Assembly: GCF_901827185.1 (NCBI RefSeq)
Contig: NZ_LR594672.1
Coordinates: 372,001-436,000, forward strand
Reading direction: 5' to 3'
DNA: 64,000 nt
Origin: Variovorax sp. PBL-E5
Lineage (GTDB): Bacteria > Pseudomonadota > Gammaproteobacteria > Burkholderiales > Burkholderiaceae_C
Part shown: piece by piece, positions 42,342-51,185 of the stretch
Layout: every line of letters starts with the position of its first letter
Numbering within the stretch: position 1 is the first letter of the stretch
Translations under genes and position numbers: made by a program
Notes under the pieces: generated by a model
What the model saw: the letters and a program-made list of their open reading frames with translations, nothing else
Database searches by the model: none
Told to the model about the DNA's origin: nothing

Positions 42342-42836
42342 CTATTGACGGAGAAGCGGCTCCGCCCGGTCGATGTCGTCAGCTGAGATGTGCGGTATCG
42401 CAAGCACCAGCTCCTGAAGTTGGGCAAATCCTTCGTCCTCTGGGTCTTCGGGCCAACGCGTCGGGACGCTCAGAACTTCCTTGGATACGCCGGCCGCGGT
42501 GTCCACGGCGACGCTCCCACCGAGCTGAGCGACAACCGCCAGCGCCAGCGCAAGCCAACGTGCGTCGAACGGAAGCAGCATGCCGCGTTCCCCCTTCTTG
42601 CCGAACTCGAAGTGGTACGACGCCGCGAGGATGTCGCCGGTGCCAGTACGCAGCTCCACGTGTGCCATCCCGACGCAGTCCGGACGGACGCTGACGCGAA
42701 GGCTCGGCACGCGGGGGTAGCGCGCGCCCGCAGCTTCGCTGAGGTGAAAAGGCGAGCCTGCCGATATCGCGAATGCCGCCCCGATGGCATCGATACGCGC
42801 TTCGGGCGGGAATGTGACGGTGATGTTTGCAGCCAT
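42342..42836 (-). CDS. Hypothetical protein
   Basis: The 164-residue protein starts at ATG 42836 with an AAAGGAAACC site and a clear leader motif. It has a beta-rich N-terminal half and a long helix (ARWLALALAVVAQL) that may be buried rather than membrane-spanning. No family was recognised. Confidence 0.7.
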   Translation of the reverse strand: MAANITVTFPPEARIDAIGAAFAISAGSPFHLSEAAGARYPRVPSLRVSVRPDCVGMAHVELRTGTGDILAASYHFEFGKKGERGMLLPFDARWLALALAVVAQLGGSVAVDTAAGVSKEVLSVPTRWPEDPEDEGFAQLQELVLAIPHISADDIDRAEPLLRQ

Positions 42837-42850
42837 GGTTTCCTTTTGGT

Positions 42851-42870
42851 GTTTCCTGCCCCGTATAGCT
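42851..42870 (-). promoter_or_regulatory. Recurrent leader motif
   Basis: On the minus strand this reads AGCTATACGGGGCAGGAAAC, ahead of ATG 42836. Confidence 0.6.
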
Positions 42871-42888
42871 TCGCCCCCGCACGACCCT

Positions 42889-43593
42889 TCAAGGGCCAAG
42901 CTGCGCTTCCGCCCGTGTGGCGAGGTCCTCAGCCATCGCAAACAGCACCATCTCGGCCCGCGCGAGAGCAAGCGGCCCCTTAAGCCCCGCAGCCGCATGT
43001 TGCAGCAGGGCAAGATAGGTCGGGAACACTTGGCTTTCCGCAAGCGGGCTCCACCCGCCTGCCAACCCGTGCTCCTTGAGCTGAGGGCCGGTCCGCTTGA
43101 TGACGCCGTTTTGGCTGGCAAGAACCGGGAACGCCAAACCTCTTGCCGGGCCGGCGAGCACCTGGAGAGCGTTCAGCGAGACCGCCACCCGCGCGTCGAA
43201 TATGGCGGCCGCTTCGGGGTCGGCGGCGGCTGCAACCTTGGACCACGATGCGATGCCCTTGAAGTCCGGCACCTTCCCTTTTGCGATGGTCTGGACGTAC
43301 GCGGGAACGGTGCCTGGAAGGTTTCGCTTGATGCCGCCCCACACCCGCACGTAGTAGTCGCCGATGGCGTCATGCTGTCCCGGGTTGGCCTTCCATTCAC
43401 GGGTCAGCTGGCTTTTCAGGTCAAGATTCCGCGTATACGCGTTGCTTCCGGCGACCCGAAGACCCAGGTGCTTCAACAGCGTGTCGTCTCGAAACTGCCA
43501 CGTGTAAGTGACAGGTAGCCTCGGCTCCTCCTGTGCTACGTACTGGGACACGACGGATACGAGAGCGTGTGGAAGAGCTATCGAAGAGCGCAT
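42889..43593 (-). CDS. Hypothetical protein
   Basis: The 234-residue protein is mostly helical, with WGGIKRN, IASWSKV and an Ala-rich C-terminal half. The start at 43593 lacks a strong ribosome-binding site and is uncertain. No family was recognised. It and the next minus gene (43667-44311) are about 70 bases apart and could be cotranscribed. Confidence 0.7.
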   Translation of the reverse strand: MRSSIALPHALVSVVSQYVAQEEPRLPVTYTWQFRDDTLLKHLGLRVAGSNAYTRNLDLKSQLTREWKANPGQHDAIGDYYVRVWGGIKRNLPGTVPAYVQTIAKGKVPDFKGIASWSKVAAAADPEAAAIFDARVAVSLNALQVLAGPARGLAFPVLASQNGVIKRTGPQLKEHGLAGGWSPLAESQVFPTYLALLQHAAAGLKGPLALARAEMVLFAMAEDLATRAEAQLGP

Positions 43594-43666
43594 TGTGTAG
43601 AGGCTAGGGTTGTGAGCGGGACCGAAAGGGATACGCGGCTTGAATCTGGCGGCATGCGGGGCGATG

Positions 43667-44311
43667 CTACGCGGCGAGTGACGCGAGCCGCTTCGTTGCC
43701 CTCCGGAGGAGGCTCACCCGCTCGGTCGGCACTTCGGCCTTGGTGTCTCCAAGAGCGACGATTTCGAACGAGGATTTGCTGGCAAGCTTGCGCGTGAGCG
43801 CGTCCCGCGGTCCCAGGCCGCGGAATTCGCCGTGCGACAGTACGTGAACCTGCAACTGGCGCGAGATGGCCTTCACGACTTTCTGCAAGGCCGCGGCCAG
43901 CGCGGCCTGGTCGGGTGCGACTTTGCCGTGAACAATCAAGAGCTCGAGGGTGCCGGCCGCGCCGGCCTCACCCAGGATGAAAGCACGAAGAACCGACTCT
44001 TTGAACTTCGAGCGCAGCATCGCACGAAGGGGCTCGGCTGCAGCGAATGACTTCAGCGCGATGGTGCGCAGCTCTTGGTAAAACACGAACGAGACGTTGG
44101 CCGTGACTTGCTCGGCCTGGTCCTCCGCTGGCTTGCACTTCGTCAGCACGCCGCTGCTAAGCAAGTGGCCGAGCGTGCCCTCCAGCTCGTCGGTGTCGAG
44201 CTTGCAGGTCTTGGCGAGTTCAAGAGGGGAGAACTGTTGGCCCGGATGGGCGTAAAGGACGGTCAGGAGCTTCTGAACTCCAGGGGACAGCAGGAAATCG
44301 GCGGCGCTCAT
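43667..44311 (-). CDS. Winged-helix protein with degenerate nucleotidyltransferase domain
   Basis: The 214-residue protein has an N-terminal winged helix (SPGVQKLLTVLYAHPGQQFSP then LAKTCKLDTDELEGTLGHL). It then has RAFILGEAGAAGTLELLIV, which sits where MNT-type nucleotidyltransferases have GS...DIDLL. The key Gly-Ser and Asp pair are missing, so the domain is likely inactive. Proteins of this layout are regulators or antitoxin-like. Its target is unknown. Confidence 0.6.
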   Translation of the reverse strand: MSAADFLLSPGVQKLLTVLYAHPGQQFSPLELAKTCKLDTDELEGTLGHLLSSGVLTKCKPAEDQAEQVTANVSFVFYQELRTIALKSFAAAEPLRAMLRSKFKESVLRAFILGEAGAAGTLELLIVHGKVAPDQAALAAALQKVVKAISRQLQVHVLSHGEFRGLGPRDALTRKLASKSSFEIVALGDTKAEVPTERVSLLRRATKRLASLAA

Positions 44312-44370
44312 CAGAGGGGGCGGGGCTCAGAACAAAGGTCCGCATTATGAAGAACGCCCGGGCGCCCGTC

Positions 44371-44392
44371 GCTACACATTGGTTTGGACACC
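44371..44392 (+). promoter_or_regulatory. Leader-like motif
   Basis: GCTACACATTGGTTTGGACACC lies before ATG 44405. It keeps the CTACAC box and GGACA, but AGGAC is changed. Confidence 0.45.
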
Positions 44393-44404
44393 TTAGGAAA
44401 TCGC

Positions 44405-44857
44405 ATGACCAATCGGGACGCCCCCATCATCGTTGAGCTGGACAATGCCAGCGCGGCCGCCTCCGTCGCCTCCCGGTGCTTCCTGCCCCTGAAGGACCAG
44501 GCAGCACGGCTGGACACCCAAATCGTCGAACACGCTACGCAGGCCCTCGCGTCGCAGGAGCGCGGTGAAATCCGTGTTTTGGTCGTCGGCGACCTTCACG
44601 ACTCAACGCACGTCGAGCGGATTCGACGGGCACTCGAGGCCAACTCCGTAGACGGGGCGCACATCTCCGTCCTTGCCGGCGCCCCGCGCACGCGCTGCCG
44701 CACCCTTGTGGTCGACGACGCCTTTCTGGTTCAACGCCAATTGGCAGAGGCCATCAAAGCCATCGAAGTGCCGCGCCTGGAACTCTACGCCCCCGAAGCC
44801 GAGAACAAGCCCTGGTACCGGCAGCACGCACAGCGCGGTCGCCGCCGCGCCTACTGA
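44405..44857 (+). CDS. Small hypothetical protein
   Basis: The 150-residue protein starts at ATG 44405 after a TTAGGAAATC site. It is alpha/beta, with LVVGDLHDSTHVERIRRAL and TLVVDDAFLVQRQLAEAI, and has a basic tail. The alternation of strands and helices suggests a small Rossmann-like fold. No family was recognised. Confidence 0.65.
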   Translation: MTNRDAPIIVELDNASAAASVASRCFLPLKDQAARLDTQIVEHATQALASQERGEIRVLVVGDLHDSTHVERIRRALEANSVDGAHISVLAGAPRTRCRTLVVDDAFLVQRQLAEAIKAIEVPRLELYAPEAENKPWYRQHAQRGRRRAY

Positions 44858-44870
44858 AACCATCTTCCCC

Positions 44871-44907
44871 GGTCCCTGAGCTTCGCAGTTCAGGGACTTT
44901 TCCTTTT
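44871..44907 (+). terminator. Intrinsic terminator
   Basis: A GTCCCTGA/TCAGGGAC stem is followed by TTTTCCTTTT. Confidence 0.9.
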
Positions 44908-44972
44908 AGCGCGCTGGGGGCAAGGAACCTTGCTGTACCTACAGGATGCAGGAAATTTAACAAGGATAGCCC

Positions 44973-45836
44973 GTGAAAATCAAGATTGAGTTCAACGAAG
45001 CGCAGGTACACCTGACGATTCCTCCCGTGGCGAAGTTCTCGCCATTGCACAACGCCTTGAACGGCGGCTACCCGGTCATGGTGCTGGAAGACCCCTGGCT
45101 CCTGATTTCGGAGACCGAGGCGACGACGTTCGAGATTCCGTTCACCAGCTGGCGCCACTTCCTGCGTGGCGTTCAGCATACTTTCGACTACTTCGCAAAG
45201 GTCGAGGCAAAGGAAGGCGAGCCGGACAAGCTGGTGTTCGAGGTCGCAGGCGTCGAGTACGACCGCCCCCGCTCCATTCCCCTCCGAGACGAATTCGTGC
45301 GCGATGTTGGGGGCTTCATGCTCTCCGACACACGGATGCATGTGAGCGACCCCTGCTACAAGAAAGCGTCTGACGGCACCTCCCTTGGTGCCGTGGATGG
45401 AGCCTGGAAGGCGCGCGTCGTGTTTCGAGACGGCTTCAACGGCTTCTGCTGTGCTGAAATCACCGTGATGCACGAAGACTTCGAGGCGCAGGCTGCCGAC
45501 AAAGCGCTCTTTCATCAGTGCGCAGCCATCGGCGTCGACAGCGGACAGGTCGGATTCTTTGACGGAGCCCACTACCCTACGGCACCCGAAGAGTTCGCGT
45601 ACGAGGACGGCACCTTTTACAGCCGCTGTACCGACGCGACGGAGTGCCTGGCGGATTCTTGGGAGCACAAGAACCCTTACCCCATGGGCCAGGTTCCTGG
45701 CGCCATCGGATTTGTCACGCGCACGTTCGACGGCGACGGCACTTACCCCCTGTCGGTCGTCACTGAGCCGCAACTCGGCAAGGTCGTCGCTGCGCGTGTG
45801 GTCTTTGCAGACCGCATGTCGAAGATGTTCGGCTGA
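44973..45836 (+). CDS. Hypothetical protein, DUF4241-like
   Basis: The 287-residue protein starts at GTG 44973 with an ACAAGGATAG site. It has HVSDPCY in the middle and GVDSGQVGFFD later, a combination that resembles DUF4241-type proteins of phages and plasmids (recollection only). No enzyme site can be named. Confidence 0.6.
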   Translation: MKIKIEFNEAQVHLTIPPVAKFSPLHNALNGGYPVMVLEDPWLLISETEATTFEIPFTSWRHFLRGVQHTFDYFAKVEAKEGEPDKLVFEVAGVEYDRPRSIPLRDEFVRDVGGFMLSDTRMHVSDPCYKKASDGTSLGAVDGAWKARVVFRDGFNGFCCAEITVMHEDFEAQAADKALFHQCAAIGVDSGQVGFFDGAHYPTAPEEFAYEDGTFYSRCTDATECLADSWEHKNPYPMGQVPGAIGFVTRTFDGDGTYPLSVVTEPQLGKVVAARVVFADRMSKMFG

Positions 45837-45870
45837 TAGCTGTCACAGCTGACCGCGCGACCTGATTGAA

Positions 45871-45907
45871 CGCACCCCACTAGCTTCGGCTGGCGGGGTG
45901 CTTTTTC
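45871..45907 (+). terminator. Intrinsic terminator
   Basis: A GCACCCC/GGGGTGC stem is followed by TTTTTCG, after the gene ending at 45836. Confidence 0.9.
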
Positions 45908-45980
45908 GTCCGGTCGCGGTGCTCGCGCTTGGCATTTGCGCCGCTCGCAGAAGTCCGGGAAGGGTTGCGCCTGCGGGCGT

Positions 45981-46060
45981 TTCCTTTCTTGGGCGTACGG
46001 TCGGCCTGGCAGCCGCCTCGCGCTAGAAAGGAAGTGCCTGGGCAGGCCGCCCGTACGCCC
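45981..46060. other. Long interleaved inverted repeats, pseudoknot-like structure
   Basis: Two complementary pairs are interleaved. TTCCTTTCT (45981-45989) pairs perfectly with AGAAAGGAA (46025-46033). An 18-base arm GGGCGTACGGTCGGCCTG (45991-46008) pairs with 46043-46060 with one mismatch. The order 5'A-5'B-3'A-3'B is that of a pseudoknot or of two mutually exclusive stems. It lies in a roughly 250-base gap with no convincing gene. Confidence 0.6.
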
Positions 46061-46156
46061 CTCAAGGGATGGACGAGGTCCGGAAGCATTCTGAGTGTGT
46101 ACCCCGTCCCACGGCGGCTCAGGATGGACCTCTCGACGACCTCAGCTTCACGTGCA

Positions 46157-47605
46157 TCAGTGCGCCGGCAGCGCCCTCTGGCTCACGGCGATTTCCGCGG
46201 CCACCCGGGTTGCCACGGCAGCGAATGTCTTGGCGAGGACGGGGAGAGGAGGGCGGTTCTCCCACTCAATCCACTCGCGCGCTTCAGGCTGCTCGGGGTC
46301 CACGGAGATGACGCCGCCTGTCTTGTGCTCAAGCGCTTTCCGTACCGCGGTCTCCGTACGGGTCCAGTCGTAGCAGAGCGCCGCCTCGACGAGCTGCACG
46401 CGCCGCGCACCTTGCCTGCCGGACAGCTGCTCGACGAGGCCCACCAGGTCCTTGGTCATCCCGACCTTGGCGACGTTGGGAGCCTCAGGGCGCACGACGA
46501 GGTAGATGAAGCGCGCCTTGTCCGCCGCCTCGGACCCCATTGTTTCCACCATGCGCTCCTTCTGAGCCTCCAGGAAAGGGAAGGTCTCCAGCAGTACGGA
46601 GAGGGCACTGATAGCGGGTGCCACCAGAGCGTCGTAGGCCGGCCGGTCGTCGCGGTGCACGTTCCTGGCCATCTCGAAGACTGAGCGCGCCTCTTCGCTG
46701 GTCCCAAAGGTTGCGGTGACCAAAGCGAGCTCCGGAGGTTTGGACAGCCCACGGGCGAGCTCGAGCTCACGCTTCGCCCGCAAGGAGAGCGCCCGAGCAC
46801 CAATTTTCTGGTCCCTTGCCTTCGCACGGCAGGCCATCTCGCAGCACAGCTGAAAAAAGAGAGCCAGCTCCTCTCGCAGGAGCGGGTTCAAGAGGGTCTC
46901 CTTCAGGGTGACCAAGCGCCGCTGCTGGAGAACGCCCTCAGCGGTCGGGGTCCATTTCTCGAGCGCGGCCATCACACTGCCGGGCAGAGCGCCGGTGCGA
47001 CCGGGCAGCCCCAGGAACCCCGCAAGCAGCCCTCGCGGCGCGCCGGTGACTGGAAGGCCGGGAAGACCGTAAGGGGCTACGCTGGCCGAGGCCAGAGCCG
47101 ATTTGGGGATGCCCATCAGGCCCTTGAAGCCGCCCCGCCGCGCCCGGCCCTGCTGCGCCTCGAAGTCGGCCTCCGAATTGGCAACAGATTTGGCCAATGC
47201 GCGAAGCCCCGCGCGGAGCCAGTTGCGGGTTCGCTCAATGCCGTGGCTCGGGCCTGGGAGCAAGGACGAATCCACCCTGTTCGCCGCACTCCACCGGGGC
47301 AGCTCTGCTTTTGCGCGTGCCGCTCCCCCCGTGTACCAGACACACGCTTCCTCCTGACTGGTTCCGCGATGTTTGTCGTCATGGCCGTTGTGCATGAAGT
47401 ACGGCGCGCCGTTCGCCCGCTTTGCAAGGACGACGCGACTCGAACAGCGGCCGCATTGCGGGTTGCGCTGTTCACTCTGAAGCGCATACAGCCCCAGCGC
47501 GCGCTGGTAGTCAGCGTGCTCCGATGCCGGCGCTTCCGGCGCAGGCTTGGTGAGCTCCTTCGCGGAGACTTCGAGCTCACCAAAAAAGACGTACTCGATG
47601 GTCAT
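46157..47605 (-). CDS. T5orf172/MUG113-type GIY-YIG-like protein with N-terminal zinc site
   Basis: The 482-residue protein has CGRCSSRVV followed by an FMHNGH pair (about 48-70), probably a zinc site. A long helical middle part and a C-terminal domain with RFIYLVVR, VAKVGMTKDL and RRVQLVEAAL (about 385-450) follow. This is the T5orf172 pattern, related to GIY-YIG nucleases. A catalytic arginine or tyrosine is not certain. ATG 47605 follows CACAGGAAAA. Confidence 0.7.
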   Translation of the reverse strand: MTIEYVFFGELEVSAKELTKPAPEAPASEHADYQRALGLYALQSEQRNPQCGRCSSRVVLAKRANGAPYFMHNGHDDKHRGTSQEEACVWYTGGAARAKAELPRWSAANRVDSSLLPGPSHGIERTRNWLRAGLRALAKSVANSEADFEAQQGRARRGGFKGLMGIPKSALASASVAPYGLPGLPVTGAPRGLLAGFLGLPGRTGALPGSVMAALEKWTPTAEGVLQQRRLVTLKETLLNPLLREELALFFQLCCEMACRAKARDQKIGARALSLRAKRELELARGLSKPPELALVTATFGTSEEARSVFEMARNVHRDDRPAYDALVAPAISALSVLLETFPFLEAQKERMVETMGSEAADKARFIYLVVRPEAPNVAKVGMTKDLVGLVEQLSGRQGARRVQLVEAALCYDWTRTETAVRKALEHKTGGVISVDPEQPEAREWIEWENRPPLPVLAKTFAAVATRVAAEIAVSQRALPAH

Positions 47606-47673
47606 CGCTCATTTTCCTGTGTGTCCTTCAAGGCGCTAGCAAGTGGTTGCTAGACGGTTTGTCGGACTAGCTA

Positions 47674-47698
47674 TCTGGCACTGACCCGCAGTGCCAGA
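47674..47698. promoter_or_regulatory. Perfect 10-bp inverted repeat, operator-like
   Basis: TCTGGCACTG and CAGTGCCAGA flank ACCCG, and a further half-site ATCTGGCA follows 6 bases downstream. It lies between divergent genes (47605 and 47745) and has no T tract, which favours an operator over a terminator. Confidence 0.55.
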
Positions 47699-47744
47699 TT
47701 CACATCTGGCATGAGGGCTTTCTTAAACGTTTAGGAGAGTTTCT

Positions 47745-48035
47745 TTGAATATAGACCACGCACAAAGCGCGCTCGCGCGCCTCAACATCTACCTGCCGAC
47801 GCTCAACAGTCGTGCGCTGGAGGACGTTGTGTACGGCCGGGGGACACCTTCCCAGTCCCTTGTCACCATGCACACCGCTGCCATGGCGCTTCTGAGGAGC
47901 AAGCTGCGAAGCAAGGCTCGACAGCTGGCGGTGGAAGCTTGCGGCGCTCTGCGTCTCAAGTCTCTCCAAGGGGATGTCATTGCGCGGTCGTACCTCGCAG
48001 AGCTCTCCTCCCGGAACCCAAAATCAGTTCACTGA
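47745..48035 (+). CDS. Small hypothetical protein
   Basis: The 96-residue protein starts at TTG 47745 with a TTAGGAGAG site; no ATG is nearby. It is helical and basic at the C-terminal half and ends before a terminator. No family was recognised. Confidence 0.7.
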   Translation: MNIDHAQSALARLNIYLPTLNSRALEDVVYGRGTPSQSLVTMHTAAMALLRSKLRSKARQLAVEACGALRLKSLQGDVIARSYLAELSSRNPKSVH

Positions 48036-48040
48036 TTCCA

Positions 48041-48070
48041 AGGCCCACCCTAAGCGGTGGGCCTTTTTTC
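48041..48070 (+). terminator. Intrinsic terminator
   Basis: An AGGCCCACC/GGTGGGCC stem is followed by a run of six T. Confidence 0.9.
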
Positions 48071-48088
48071 GTGTTCCGCTCCGATAGC

Positions 48089-48469
48089 CTATTGGGCCGA
48101 CTCATCCGAAGCCTTCTCCGTACGCGGGCTGGGCCAATCGGCGCGCCCTGTGTCCATCGCGACGTCGCCCCCGCAACGCCGGCACAGGCCGCCTTCCTTG
48201 GCGCAGGGGATGCAGAGCACCGAAGTGGCGCGGCTGCCGTACACCTGGTCCATCTGGCAACACATGCACGCTTGGACCGTCATGGCGGCCCCCGCAAGCC
48301 GAGTTCGGTAGAAGCACGCCCGGCACTCCTGCCGCGCAAGTCGCTCGGCTTCCCGCGCATCGAGCTCGATGTCCCGCGCCGCTCGAAGCAAGTCGTCCAC
48401 GCGTTGCCTGGCGTGCCGGGTGGCGCGTGCCATTTCGGCCGGCGTCATGTCAGCAGGCGGCTGGTTCAT
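48089..48469 (-). CDS. Zinc-ribbon protein
   Basis: The 126-residue protein has a helical, Arg-rich first half and a cysteine-rich second half: CRAC, then CMCC, then CIPC and CRRC, enough for two zinc sites. ATG 48469 lies just after the stop of the gene ending at 48478, so the two form an operon. Partner and target are unknown. Confidence 0.7.
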   Translation of the reverse strand: MNQPPADMTPAEMARATRHARQRVDDLLRAARDIELDAREAERLARQECRACFYRTRLAGAAMTVQACMCCQMDQVYGSRATSVLCIPCAKEGGLCRRCGGDVAMDTGRADWPSPRTEKASDESAQ

Positions 48470-48477
48470 CAACTGTT

Positions 48478-48903
48478 CTAGGGTTGGGAGGCGACGCGGC
48501 GGGCGCTGAACAACTCGACAACGTTGCTCGGAACGGCCTCTATTTTGTTGGCAATCTTCGCCAGGCCCGTCGCGAACGACTCGAAGTCTCCCTCGATGTA
48601 GTGGCTCCAAACGGCCTTCTCCTCGGGGGAGAGGTCGCCGCTCGCGATAAGCGCCAGCAAGCGGTCTGCGCGCAGGAGCCCGCTTTCGCGATTGATGAAC
48701 ATGACGGTCTTCACGAAGCCCTCGGCGTCGCTGTCGTCAAGGCGAAGCCCGAAGCGCTTGAACCAGCGCCCGTAGTAGGCACGTCCCTCCGGGGTGAGCT
48801 CCATCGTGCCCTCGGCGTCGTCGAACGCCACGTAGGCATCGACGAACTCGATTTGTGTGTCATCTGCGAGAGCTTCGCGACGGGGAAGGGGGATGGCGGT
48901 CAT
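48478..48903 (-). CDS. Hypothetical protein
   Basis: The 141-residue acidic protein starts at ATG 48903; a longer start at 48939 adds 12 residues. It has a helical C-terminal half (FATGLAKIANKIEAV). A TGCTATACT extended -10 box lies about 45 bases upstream. No family was recognised. Confidence 0.7.
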   Translation of the reverse strand: MTAIPLPRREALADDTQIEFVDAYVAFDDAEGTMELTPEGRAYYGRWFKRFGLRLDDSDAEGFVKTVMFINRESGLLRADRLLALIASGDLSPEEKAVWSHYIEGDFESFATGLAKIANKIEAVPSNVVELFSARRVASQP

Positions 48904-49063
48904 GCTGTTGTTCTCGATGGACGAGATAGAGTATAGCATAGTGCGCCTAAAATTGCTTATTCGTTTTAGGTCGGGGTCCGACAGGAATGCGCGCAGCGAT
49001 GGCGAGCGAGCCGAGCCTGCCTGCTAAAATGGCGTAAGGAAACCGTTTAAGGAGTATCGAGGA

Positions 49064-49903
49064 ATGCGGACAATATATCGGGCAACTGCTCTCTGGTTCG
49101 CTGCCCTGGCGGGCAGCGCGTCGGCCCAGTCGAGTGGCGGCGGCCAGTTCCGACCACTCATGCAGCTTGAGGGACGAATAGTCTTCGCGCGTGTGCTTGA
49201 GGGTGGTCTCCAAGGGGGGCGCTACGTCGGTGTTCAATCGATATCACAAGACACCGGCAGGGGTGCAAGCGGCCTGAATACGCAGAGCTACACAACCTTT
49301 TTTGACTGCAACCAGCCTCGGCGCATGAGCCTGGTTGCTGTAGGCATGAACAAGGAACCGGACGTCAACGCACCTCCCAAGTGGGACTGGATGCAGGTCG
49401 AGGGGTCGGAGACGGAATTCAAGCCGCAGCAGCTGACATACGAATCGATTGCCGACCACGAGCGCGCAGCGCAGGCAGACCTCGCTGCGAAAGGTCTCGG
49501 TGGCAGAAAGGTCCCGAGCTCATATCAGGCTCAAGCCTCCTTCGGCTGCGAGGTAGCCCGCGAGCCCGCGAAGGAAGAGCAGGTTGCGAAGCGCTTGATG
49601 CGGACCGCGGACGTCCCAGCACTAACCGAGCTTGACTGCGAGGGCAAGCGGCGCAGCGGGGAAGACTACCCTGTTGGCGTGCGATTCTCACAGCGTGAGG
49701 GGGTTGTGCAGATGAATGACCGTTGGATAGGAAACTCGCAGGTGACTGAGGAGGACGTTCGTGCCCAGACCTCTACCTACCGGGTGGTGGTGAACCGGAA
49801 GACGGGCAAGTTCGAGCTGCGGGCGATGCACGGCACGGAGCCGGGGAACGTTCTGGCCACCGGCAGCTGCGAGGTCGCGACGGCACAGAAGACCAAGTTC
49901 TGA
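49064..49903 (+). CDS. Secreted hypothetical protein
   Basis: The 279-residue protein has a signal peptide ending near GSASA (about residue 20) and starts at ATG 49064 with an AAGGAGTATCGAGGA site. Cysteines in FDCNQP, FGCEV, LDCEG and GSCEV suggest disulfides in the periplasm. No family was recognised. Confidence 0.75.
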   Translation: MRTIYRATALWFAALAGSASAQSSGGGQFRPLMQLEGRIVFARVLEGGLQGGRYVGVQSISQDTGRGASGLNTQSYTTFFDCNQPRRMSLVAVGMNKEPDVNAPPKWDWMQVEGSETEFKPQQLTYESIADHERAAQADLAAKGLGGRKVPSSYQAQASFGCEVAREPAKEEQVAKRLMRTADVPALTELDCEGKRRSGEDYPVGVRFSQREGVVQMNDRWIGNSQVTEEDVRAQTSTYRVVVNRKTGKFELRAMHGTEPGNVLATGSCEVATAQKTKF

Positions 49904-50015
49904 CGCCGGCGGCCGCGGTGACGCCCGCCCAAGTTTGCCGGGCCAGCCGTCCTGGGATTCCACTTCAGCCGCCGTCGTCGTAGCATGCGCTCCTCTAACA
50001 GGGCTGGAGGCGGAG

Positions 50016-50957
50016 ATGACGGCAGAGAACGACGTTTTCATGAACTCGGCCGGCGCGGTGGCGCTAGCGCTCACCTTGGGGCTATCGCCCGCTTTCGGCG
50101 CCGATTGCGAGGGGTCGCAGCGAACAGACCTGGGCAACGTCCCGCGCTCCTGGGTGCTGACGGATGGCGGCATCGCAGCCTTTGCCAAAATGAACATCAA
50201 CATCGACGGGTACGCGAGGGCCTACCATCCAAAGAACGCCGCTGCGGGTGCGCTTATTCACCTCTGCAATGCCGGGCGGCCCTACCTCCCAGACGGCACG
50301 TCGTACAACGCCTCTGAGGACAATCAAACCTGCACCGGGCGGTTCATGCAGGACTTCGAGCGCATCGGCGCTGCCGGCTGGAAGTCCCCGTCTGTCGGTG
50401 CCATCAACTGGTTCGGCATCCTCGGAACCGGCTCAGTCAAGGTCGGCAAGAACGCCGTGTCCGCGGTCGTGCCGGTCAAGCAGAAAGACGGCTCAGGCTT
50501 CTACGTGTCGCCGACGGCGCTTGCGGACGAAACCATCGCGGACAAGACCGAACAGTCTCGATATGTGAACCCGCTGCGCGTTCCTGCAGGTGTCGTGCCA
50601 AAGACCGTTATCGCCGAGGGCGTGAAGATGGGCAGCTTCGGTGTGGCCTACAACGTGAACCGGCGCATTGCCGTGCCCTTTGTCGTCGGGGACGCCGGCC
50701 CACGAATCGGCGAGGCCAGCGTCGCGCTGGCGCGGCTCGCAGCAGGACTCCCCCTGAAGGACGACATCAAGCGCAGCGAACGTTACGCCGGCCAGGTCGA
50801 CACCCGGGACGTGCTGTGGGTGTACTTCAAGGACGCGTCTGTGGCCTATGACCACAAGAACGAGGCCGCCACGGTCGAGAAGGCCAAGGCTGCCTACCAA
50901 GCATGGGGCGGGGACGAGCGCTTGGCACTCTGCGTCCAGCGCGTGCCGCGGAACTAG
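50016..50957 (+). CDS. GH75-like (chitosanase-type) secreted protein
   Basis: The 313-residue protein has a signal-like N-terminus (AVALALTLGLSPAFGA) and then IDGYARAYHP, VSPTALAD and, near residue 225, VVGDAGPRIGEASVALARL. The last stretch resembles the active-site region of glycoside hydrolase family 75, with D226 and E233 as candidate acids. The call is from memory of family motifs. ATG 50016 (GGAGGCGGAG site) and ATG 50040 are both possible starts. Confidence 0.55.
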   Translation: MTAENDVFMNSAGAVALALTLGLSPAFGADCEGSQRTDLGNVPRSWVLTDGGIAAFAKMNINIDGYARAYHPKNAAAGALIHLCNAGRPYLPDGTSYNASEDNQTCTGRFMQDFERIGAAGWKSPSVGAINWFGILGTGSVKVGKNAVSAVVPVKQKDGSGFYVSPTALADETIADKTEQSRYVNPLRVPAGVVPKTVIAEGVKMGSFGVAYNVNRRIAVPFVVGDAGPRIGEASVALARLAAGLPLKDDIKRSERYAGQVDTRDVLWVYFKDASVAYDHKNEAATVEKAKAAYQAWGGDERLALCVQRVPRN

Positions 50958-51185
50958 CGCGAGTTCCCGCCGGGCGCCAGCCCAGGCGGGCGCGCCAAGG
51001 GCGCGGTGCTAGACTGAATTAGAGGCCCCGACCCTCTTGCCGCTCTCACCCTCACGGGCACGGCTCAAGCTCGGCTAGCAGGACATCAGTCCAGACCCAC
51101 TTTTGCTTTTCGCGAAGGCGCCGGTCGGTAACGAGAGCAACCCCACCACATCCTGCGCGCCTTTGCGCAGACAAAAGGACAACTC
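50958..51185. other. Intergenic region with promoter-like boxes
   Basis: No gene was seen. GTGCTAGACT (about 51006) looks like an extended -10 box, and GGCTAGCAGGACATC (about 51073) is a leader-like variant. Confidence 0.4.

Noticed and set aside
45981..46060. Integron attC site or conjugation oriT
   Set aside because: The conserved GTT/AAC boxes of attC are missing, no integrase or relaxase gene is present, and I do not recognise an oriT nick region.
45880..46089. Small basic minus-strand frame over the interleaved repeats
   Set aside because: No ribosome-binding site; it ends inside the terminator of the neighbouring gene and its composition reflects the repeats.
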